From positions 1 to 7,554 of the forward strand of contig JBKPPF010000012.1 in the NCBI GenBank assembly GCA_046733475.1: a stretch of DNA of 7,554 nt, in the 5' to 3' direction. A program made the position numbers and the translations under genes. The notes beneath the pieces are model-generated. The model was not told the DNA's origin and searched no databases. It was given only the letters and a program-made list of their open reading frames with translations. The DNA comes from DATEOR01 sp046733475 (GTDB lineage Bacteria; Actinomycetota; Thermoleophilia; Gaiellales; Gaiellaceae). Shown piece after piece: positions 1 to 4,394 of this stretch. The stretch's first letter is position 1, and the number at the start of each line of letters is the position of its first letter.

Positions 1-227
1 CGCCACCGCCGCGCCAATCGCCGCGTCCGTACCGAGCGTGGCTGCCGCGACCGCCTCCGGCGCGAGCGTGCCGGTGCGTCAAGAGGTCCGAAGGGAACAT
101 CGAGGGAACAGCAACCCGGGCGCCGGCGGGCACGCGCGGTCATGTCCCCCTCGTAGATCCTTGTTCTTGCGCGGCTTTCGTGCCCGCGGCTTTCCGGCCT
201 TGCCCTCGGATCCTTCCTCGTTGCTCG
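1..227. other. Left-edge stretch without a recognisable gene
   Basis: I find no convincing gene here. One plus-strand frame is open from the window edge to 385, but its translation is arginine-, serine- and alanine-rich, has no recognisable motif, and reads straight through the tRNA-like segment at 228-269, so I treat it as non-coding. Minus-strand frames give short Lys/Arg-rich peptides, also without recognisable domains. The stretch contains a 9-bp inverted repeat, listed separately. If the tRNA remnant marks an attachment site, this side would be the end of the integrated element. The first 80 bases could be the truncated end of a gene beyond the window, which cannot be judged here. Confidence 0.4.
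126..187. repeat. 9-bp perfect inverted repeat with 44-nt spacer
   Basis: GCGGGCACG at 126-134 is the exact reverse complement of CGTGCCCGC at 179-187. The arms could form a stem around a 44-nt loop that itself shows little obvious pairing. There is no following T-run, so an ordinary intrinsic terminator is not supported. It lies about 40 bp outside the tRNA-Thr 3' half and could be a recombinase arm site, part of a structured RNA, or chance in GC-rich DNA. Confidence 0.4.
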
Positions 228-269
228 ATGGTAAGAAGGGGATCGACGGTTCGAGCCCGTCAGAGCGCT
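228..269 (+). pseudogene. 3' half of a tRNA-Thr(GGT), probable attachment-site remnant
   Basis: Read 5' to 3' on the plus strand, the segment follows the tRNA plan from the anticodon loop onward. The 7-nt loop ATGGTAA (228-234) has U33, anticodon GGT (230-232) and AA 3' of it. Then come a 5-nt anticodon-stem 3' strand GAAGG (235-239), a 5-nt variable loop GGATC (240-244), a perfect T-arm GACGG / TTCGAGC / CCGTC (245-261), a 7-nt acceptor strand AGAGCGC (262-268) and T269 in the discriminator position. No CCA follows. The bases just 5' of the loop (GCTCG) do not pair with GAAGG, no D-arm is present, and no GCGCTCT acceptor partner occurs upstream. It is therefore a half-gene and not a functional tRNA. 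Tyrosine recombinases commonly use tRNA 3' halves as attachment cores; that role here is inference. The orientation would put the inserted element to the left. Confidence 0.62.
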
Positions 270-277
270 TGAAAGTC

Positions 278-291
278 CTGCGAAAGCGCAG
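278..291 (+). other. Small hairpin with GAAA-type loop
   Basis: CTGCG (278-282) pairs with CGCAG (287-291) around AAAG. It can also be read as CTGC / GCAG-type closing of a GAAA-like loop. It starts 9 nt after the end of the tRNA-like acceptor strand. No T-run follows it, so a simple terminator is unlikely. It is the first of several stems packed between the tRNA remnant and the broken response regulator. Confidence 0.4.
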
Positions 292-295
292 TTCT

Positions 296-375
296 GTTGT
301 CTGTGCTGAACGCCCAGGTAGGAGAGCCTCACCAGCGCCGATGAGGGCCTGGGCGACAACGTGTGCGGGCGTTCA
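296..375. other. Nested and alternative stem-loops, possible structured RNA or recombination site
   Basis: Several perfect stems nest together: GTTGT (296-300) with ACAAC (356-360), CGCCCAGG (311-318) with CCTGGGCG (348-355), and CCTCA (327-331) with TGAGG (342-346). The outer two are stacked without a gap on the 3' side. A competing 9-bp stem, TGAACGCCC (307-315) with GGGCGTTCA (367-375), uses the same CGCCC bases, so the two folds exclude each other. I do not recognise a known RNA family. No open frame across it looks like a protein. It could be a small structured RNA, an accessory part of an attachment site, or the degenerated end of a mobile element. Either strand could be the functional one, as the stems are symmetrical. 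Confidence 0.35.
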
Positions 376-981
376 AGTGGGGTAACTACGATGCGTCCTA
401 CCCAGCGAGCGGAAGCCCCAGACCTCTCGCAGGAGGTCCTCTTTCTTGAAGACGCGCTCCGGGTCTTCGGCGAGGGCGACGAGCAGCTCGTACTCCTTCG
501 CGGAGAGCTGCACGGGCTCGCCGGCGACGGTGACCAGGCGCGCGGCGAGGTCGATCTCGAGGTCGCGGACCGAGAGGCGCGCGTGGCGCGGCCCGGACGA
601 GCGGCGCAGAACTGCACGCATCCGTGCGATCAGCTCGTCGTAGACGAATGGGCGCACGACGTAGTCGTCGCAGCCGCGCGCGAAGCCGCGCACGCGGTCG
701 ACCGGATCGCCGCGGGTGCTGACCATGATCACGGGCACGTCTCGGTCCCAGGCCCGCCCGGGCTCGCCTTGGCGCAGACGGCTGCAGACCTCGAACCCGG
801 AGGCATCCGGCAGGACGGCGTCGAGAAGGACGAGGCTCGGCCGCGCCTGTTCGACGAGCTCGAGCGCCGCCGTGGCCCTGTCGGTGGAGAGGACTTCGAA
901 CCCATCGTCTGCGAGCTGCTGCTCCAGGTAGGCGCGCACGGAATTCTCGTGCTCGACCACCAGGACCGTCCCACCAACCAT
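373..981 (-). CDS. OmpR/PhoB-type response regulator, C-terminally truncated in the DNA-binding domain
   Basis: This is a two-component response regulator of about 202 residues, started at the ATG at 981-979 because the receiver begins at once (TVLVVEHEN). The open frame extends upstream without homology-like sequence. The receiver spans about residues 4-122. D54 in the LVLLDAVLPD segment is the predicted phosphoacceptor, S88 fits the conserved Thr/Ser, and the switch segment reads DDYVVRPF. Two pocket residues deviate: the usual second N-terminal acid is H11, and the usual Lys is R110. A winged-helix domain begins near residue 127 and runs through LSAKEYELLVAL and LLREVWGFRSLGRT. Then it breaks: after T196 come HRSYPT and a TGA stop, where the family continues with the recognition helix and C-terminal wing. 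OmpR-type regulators are normally about 220-240 residues. DNA binding in the usual way is unlikely. No histidine kinase gene is visible. The Shine-Dalgarno signal is weak. Confidence 0.85.
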   Translation of the reverse strand: MVGGTVLVVEHENSVRAYLEQQLADDGFEVLSTDRATAALELVEQARPSLVLLDAVLPDASGFEVCSRLRQGEPGRAWDRDVPVIMVSTRGDPVDRVRGFARGCDDYVVRPFVYDELIARMRAVLRRSSGPRHARLSVRDLEIDLAARLVTVAGEPVQLSAKEYELLVALAEDPERVFKKEDLLREVWGFRSLGRTHRSYPT

Positions 982-1325
982 GGCCGCGGACGCTACAAAC
1001 GGCGGCGGGGCGCGGCTAGATGTCCTTTGCGGAAGAAGCGCAACAAGCAGTCCAGAGGCTGTGGGACCACACGGAAGGCGGGCACAGCTGGCCTTTCGCA
1101 CGGGTCCAAAGCTGCAAAAGAGAGCCACGATTCTCCTGTGGACGCAGAGGGAGCACGCGCGCTCGCCGAGCGCATCGCAGCTGGGAAGCCGGCGGAAGAC
1201 GGGAAGCCAGCGGAAAAGTCGCCCCCTCCGAGCCGCAGCGAGCCAGGAAGTCTCCGAGCCGCGGCCGAGCGAGGCTGCTCCGGCCAGCGCCGTTCAGATC
1301 GTCCACCTGAAACCCGAACAGGCGC
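982..1325. other. 344-bp gap without a confident gene, possible decayed small ORF
   Basis: The gap separates the start of the response regulator from the end of the propeller gene, both on the minus strand, and should hold the regulator's promoter. I cannot pick -35/-10 boxes with confidence. On the plus strand, stretches that look protein-like occur in three successive frames: MSFAEEAQQAVQRLWDHTEG from 1020, then DAEGARALAERIAAGKPAED around 1140-1200, then AVQIVHLKPEQ and REVRIYVRGPNGELERRS ending at 1387. This could be a small plus-strand gene broken by two frameshifts. One of these frames is also open from an ATG at 980 to the stop at 1387. Base use is less GC-biased at third positions than in the cluster genes. 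I do not recognise a family, so I do not call a CDS. Confidence 0.3.
1183..1218. repeat. Two-copy 18-bp imperfect tandem repeat
   Basis: GGGAAGCCGGCGGAAGAC (1183-1200) is followed at once by GGGAAGCCAGCGGAAAAG (1201-1218), with three differences. As an 18-bp unit it keeps frame and on the plus strand reads GKPAED then GKPAEK. This suits either a low-complexity protein linker or a simple slippage duplication. An 11-bp direct repeat, CTCCGAGCCGC, follows at 1226-1236 and 1252-1262. Confidence 0.6.
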
Positions 1326-1333
1326 CTAGGCGC
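1322..1333. repeat. 12-bp perfect palindrome over the propeller gene stop codon
   Basis: GCGCCTAGGCGC is its own reverse complement and contains the TAG stop of the minus-strand propeller gene (1328-1326). It has no loop bases and no T-run on either side, so it is not a typical intrinsic terminator. It could be a protein-binding site or chance in GC-rich sequence. Confidence 0.35.
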
Positions 1334-2339
1334 GAGGTGAGAATCTACGTCCGGGGGCCGAACGGCGAGCTAGAGCGACGTTCGTAGCCCGAGACGAACG
1401 CGCGCGGCGGGGGCGCCACAGGACCAGGGCCGCTCCTGCAAGGAGGAAAACGCCGGCTGCCGAGAGCACGGCGAGCGGCCACCGGAATCCCGACGAGTTC
1501 TCTACCGCGTCCGGGGTGACCGTCTTCGCCGCGACGGGCTCGAAGTCGCTCGTATCGATCACGGTCAGCTTCTCGGCTCCGTCGAGCACCGCGAGCCCGG
1601 AGTCTCCCGGGCCCAGCCCGAGGCGCAGGTCGTAGAGGTCCTGCCGCCCGGCGAGCAGCTCGAGGTCGATGCAGTGCGCCTCCCCGTTCACCGTGTCGAG
1701 CGCGTGGAGGAACGGTTCCTTGCCCGAGCCGTCGTAGAGCGTGTAGGCCCAGCGCCCATCCACGGTCGTCTGGCGCGTGATCGGGAAACCGGCCATGCGC
1801 TCGTCGGGCTCGCTCTTGTCGACGATCGGCGTCGGCAGGAGCTTCCCGCTGGGGACATCGAGGGCACGGACCTCGTACCGGGTCGGGTCCCTGCGCGACA
1901 GGTAGTGGATGAGGAACAGGCGCGTCCCGTCCGGCGACAGCGCGTCGAAGCTGAAGTCGCCCTGGAGAACGATGTGGCCTCTCACGCGCAGGTTCTTGGC
2001 GTTCAGGACGACGAAGCTCGTCCGGGCGCGCGGGAAGCTGCGGCGCGGGTTGATGAGCACGAGCGTCGAGCCGTCGGTCGAAAGGCCGGACGCGGTGTGG
2101 TCGAGAGCGACGACGGGGACGGTGTAGCGGCCGTCCAGAAGGCGCGACACGTAGACCGTTTCGCCGATTCGGGCGACGACGGTGCCGCGCTCGGTGGGCA
2201 GGGCGACCAGGCGGCCGCCCACGTCGTCCCCGCCGACGATGGCGGGCGAGCCGGCGTCGGCGATCGGGAGGCCGTCCGCGTTGGCAAGCGGCGCGAGGAC
2301 GAGGGCAACGAGAGCTGCGATGACAAATCGAGTGCGCAT
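1326..2339 (-). CDS. Secreted, C-terminally membrane-anchored beta-propeller-like protein
   Basis: This 337-residue protein is not assigned to a named family. I start it at the ATG at 2339-2337 because a classic signal peptide begins there: MRTR, then a hydrophobic core to about residue 18, with a probable signal peptidase I site ANA|DG after residue 21. Residues about 22-281 form an extracytoplasmic domain with repeated strand-turn units such as GLSTDGSTLVLI, ALSPDGTRLFLI and TVDGRWAYTLYD, as in YVTN/WD40-like propeller blades. A membrane helix (W287 to about W308) is followed by an arginine-rich cytoplasmic tail, predicting an outside domain and an inside C-terminus. No catalytic motif is visible. 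It follows the UbiB gene after a 40-bp gap and may share its transcript, though there is no clear Shine-Dalgarno sequence. The last 25 or so codons show weaker third-position GC bias than the body, so the tail may be recently altered. Confidence 0.8.
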   Translation of the reverse strand: MRTRFVIAALVALVLAPLANADGLPIADAGSPAIVGGDDVGGRLVALPTERGTVVARIGETVYVSRLLDGRYTVPVVALDHTASGLSTDGSTLVLINPRRSFPRARTSFVVLNAKNLRVRGHIVLQGDFSFDALSPDGTRLFLIHYLSRRDPTRYEVRALDVPSGKLLPTPIVDKSEPDERMAGFPITRQTTVDGRWAYTLYDGSGKEPFLHALDTVNGEAHCIDLELLAGRQDLYDLRLGLGPGDSGLAVLDGAEKLTVIDTSDFEPVAAKTVTPDAVENSSGFRWPLAVLSAAGVFLLAGAALVLWRPRRARSSRATNVALARRSAPGRRFSPRA

Positions 2340-2379
2340 GCCGCTACTACGCCGACCGAGCGCAAAAGGGTCCCGGGAG

Positions 2380-4044
2380 CTAGAGGCGGCCGGAGCGGAG
2401 GACGCTCCAGACGAGCCAGATGCTGAGAAAGCCCGACAGGGCGAGCCCGACGACCGAGAGGATCCCGAAGAAGGATCCGACCCCGTTGGAGACCAGGGCG
2501 AGCAACGCGGAGGTGAGTGCGCCACCGACCGCGACCATCGCGATCCCGACGCGGTTGAAGACGATGTCCATGCGCTTGATCAGGTCCTCAAGGCCCTCGT
2601 GGCGGAAGCCGACCTCGATCTGCCCGTCGCGCACCTGCTCGAGCGTGTCGTGCACCTGGTAGGGAAGCTCGTGGAGCATCGAGGCCATGTTGCGCAACTC
2701 GTGCCCGGTGCGCCGCGCGATCCGCTGCGGCGTGAAGCGCTCGATCATGAGCTCGCGCGCGTACGGCTTCGCGACGTCGAAGACGTTGAAGTCCGGGTAG
2801 AGCTCCATGCCGACCGAGCCGAGCGTGGCGATCGCGCGGTCGAGGAGGACGAAACGAGTCGGCAGCTGCAGGTGCATGCGGTAGATGAGCGCAAAGGCCT
2901 CTCGGATGAGCTGGATCGGGTCGATCTCCGAGAGACTCGACCCGTAGTAGCGGTAGTAGACGTCGCGCAGCTCCGCGACGAACTCCTCCTCGAGATCCTT
3001 GGGGTAGCGCACGCCCAGCGATGCGAGCCGCTTCGGCAGCGCCTCGATCCGCTCGCTGACGGCGTCGATGAACAGCCCGGTGAGGCGGGACATGTCCTCG
3101 TCGGTCAGCTTTCCGACCATGCCGAAGTCGACGAGGCCGATCTGCTCCGTCGCCTCGAGCACCATGATGTTCGAGGGGTGCGGGTCGGCATGGAAGAAGC
3201 CGTGGCGGAAGATCATGTGCATCCACGCCTCGGCGATCAGGTACGAGAGCCGCTGCCGCTCCTCGATGGAGTACGTGTCCGTGTCGAGATCGCGGAGCTG
3301 CACGCCCTCGAGCAGCTCGAGCGTGAGGACCCGCGCGCGCGAATAGCTCCAGAAGACGCGCGGCACGCGCACGTGCGGGTGCCCGGCGAAGTTGCGGTGG
3401 AACTGCTCGGCGTTTCGCGCCTCCATGCGGTAGTCGAGCTCCTGGCGGATGGTGCGGGCGAACTCGTCGACGAGCGAGACGGTGTCGATGAACTCGAGCG
3501 CCTTCACGCGGTCCCGAACCAGGCGCGCGGCCTGATACATGAGCTCGAGGTCGGCTTCGATCTGGCGCGGCGCGTCCGGCCGCTGCACCTTCACGGCGAC
3601 ACGGCGTCCGTTCGGGAGCGTTGCCCGGTGCACCTGGCCGATGGAGGCGGCGGCAACGGGCTTCTCCTCGAAGTCGAGGAAGAGCTGCTCGATGGTCAGC
3701 TCGAGCTCCTCCTGGATCACGCGCTCGACTTCCGTGTAGGCGACCGGCGTCACGTCGTCCTGCAGCGCCTTCAGCTCGAAGACGATGTCCGGCGGGACGA
3801 TGTCCGGGCGCGTGGAGAGGAGCTGGCCGAACTTGACGAAGGTCGGCCCGAGCTCGTCCAGCATCTGCCTGACACGGAGTCCGCGGTTCGAGCCGTCGGC
3901 CGAGACGTCGACTTCCCGTGCGCGGCGCGAGCCAGGCCCGTGCGGCCGGTGCGTGTCGAAGAAGTAGCCGAAGCCGTGCTTGGCTGCGACCTGCGAGATC
4001 TCGGAGAGGCGGCCGAGCTGACGGACAGCCGGCCGGGAGCTCAC
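2380..4044 (-). CDS. ABC1/UbiB (AarF, ADCK-like) atypical kinase family membrane protein
   Basis: This 554-residue protein belongs to the ABC1/UbiB protein-kinase-like family, linked in other organisms to isoprenoid-quinone synthesis and membrane lipid homeostasis. Family landmarks appear in order: the KxGQ motif as KFGQ (71-74), the Ala-rich loop AAASIGQ (131-137), nucleotide-binding Lys in VAVKVQRP (K152), the QELDYRMEARN segment (E202, E208), the catalytic-loop-like HADPHPSN (D287, N292) and VDFGM (DFG 306-308). Two C-terminal membrane helices lie at about 500-519 and 525-546. The start is GTG at 4044-4042; it overlaps the upstream stop as GTGA and has a GAAGAAGGA-type ribosome site just upstream. 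The longer open frame to 4203 is rejected because its extra 53 residues are a low-complexity shadow of the upstream gene. No quinone-pathway enzyme is visible nearby, so the substrate is unknown and I give no gene symbol. Confidence 0.93.
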   Translation of the reverse strand: MSSRPAVRQLGRLSEISQVAAKHGFGYFFDTHRPHGPGSRRAREVDVSADGSNRGLRVRQMLDELGPTFVKFGQLLSTRPDIVPPDIVFELKALQDDVTPVAYTEVERVIQEELELTIEQLFLDFEEKPVAAASIGQVHRATLPNGRRVAVKVQRPDAPRQIEADLELMYQAARLVRDRVKALEFIDTVSLVDEFARTIRQELDYRMEARNAEQFHRNFAGHPHVRVPRVFWSYSRARVLTLELLEGVQLRDLDTDTYSIEERQRLSYLIAEAWMHMIFRHGFFHADPHPSNIMVLEATEQIGLVDFGMVGKLTDEDMSRLTGLFIDAVSERIEALPKRLASLGVRYPKDLEEEFVAELRDVYYRYYGSSLSEIDPIQLIREAFALIYRMHLQLPTRFVLLDRAIATLGSVGMELYPDFNVFDVAKPYARELMIERFTPQRIARRTGHELRNMASMLHELPYQVHDTLEQVRDGQIEVGFRHEGLEDLIKRMDIVFNRVGIAMVAVGGALTSALLALVSNGVGSFFGILSVVGLALSGFLSIWLVWSVLRSGRL

Positions 4045-4394
4045 TGGTCCTTCTTCTCGACGAGGCGCAGCCGGTGCTCGACCTGCGCCAGGCGGAGCTC
4101 GAGCTCCTCGTACTCGCGCCGGGTGATGAGGCCGAGCTCGCGGAAGACCGTGGAGAGCGTCGAGCCGGCGCGCTCGCTCATGCGCACCGCGTCTCCACGC
4201 CACCGGCCCATGACCTCGTCCACGAGCTCGCGGGCGTCGTCGCCGGTCATCTTCCCGCGGCCGGCCAGCTCCTGAACGAGCTCGTCGGCGCGATCCTTCG
4301 TCAGCGCGACGGCTCCGACGCCGGCGAGGACCGCCTCTTCCGCGAGCGTGCGGAGCGACTTCGAATCGCGGTTTGCGCTACCGGGCTCGTCCAT
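4041..4394 (-). CDS. Phasin-like, coiled-coil small helical protein
   Basis: This 117-residue charged, helical protein resembles proteins annotated as phasin family or polyhydroxyalkanoate granule-associated. A mildly hydrophobic helix (about 15-31, LRTLAEEAVLAGVGAVAL) is followed by a charged helix (about 33-64, KDRADELVQELAGRGKMT and after). The C-terminus (about 86-113) reads ELGLITRREYEELELRLAQ and continues as a heptad-patterned coiled coil. The start is ATG at 4394-4392, overlapping the end of secDF by 17 bp. An in-frame upstream ATG at 4457 lies deep in secDF and is less likely. The stop overlaps the GTG of the UbiB-family gene, so the two are probably translated together. The final coiled coil recalls the multimerising segment of BMFP/UbiK-type proteins that assist ubiquinone synthesis in proteobacteria. 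That comparison is inference, and no PHA synthase is in view. Confidence 0.82.
   Translation of the reverse strand: MDEPGSANRDSKSLRTLAEEAVLAGVGAVALTKDRADELVQELAGRGKMTGDDARELVDEVMGRWRGDAVRMSERAGSTLSTVFRELGLITRREYEELELRLAQVEHRLRLVEKKDQ

Noticed and set aside
195..269. A complete tRNA gene
   Set aside because: No D-arm, no pairing 5' anticodon strand directly before the loop, and no 5' acceptor strand complementary to AGAGCGC.
300..400. A group II or group I intron end at the response regulator break
   Set aside because: I could not find a domain V-like 34-nt hairpin, a GTGCG-type 5' end at the junction, or a maturase frame.
381..405. Resemblance of TAACTA...TCCTA...AGCG to the 23S rRNA homing-endonuclease site region
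   Set aside because: It needs a gap and several mismatches, and half of it is explained by the coding sequence for the conserved SLGRT segment.
361..1329. A 322-codon plus-strand open frame opposite the response regulator
   Set aside because: Most of it is antisense to the receiver and winged-helix coding sequence. Only its last third, beyond 1020, is kept as a possible decayed-ORF fragment.
2340..2525. N-terminal extension of the propeller protein to 2525
   Set aside because: It would overlap the UbiB-family gene and bury the signal peptide behind 62 Ser/Pro-rich residues.
4045..4203. N-terminal extension of the UbiB-family protein to an ATG at 4203
   Set aside because: The added 53 residues are an Arg/Pro/Ala-rich shadow of the phasin-like gene. 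The GTG at 4044 gives the usual N-terminus and a GTGA overlap.
2182..4275. A 697-codon plus-strand open frame opposite the UbiB-family gene
   Set aside because: It is antisense to a gene with clear family motifs. Its Asp/Glu/Arg/Leu/Val-rich, motif-free translation is what a GC-rich antisense frame produces.
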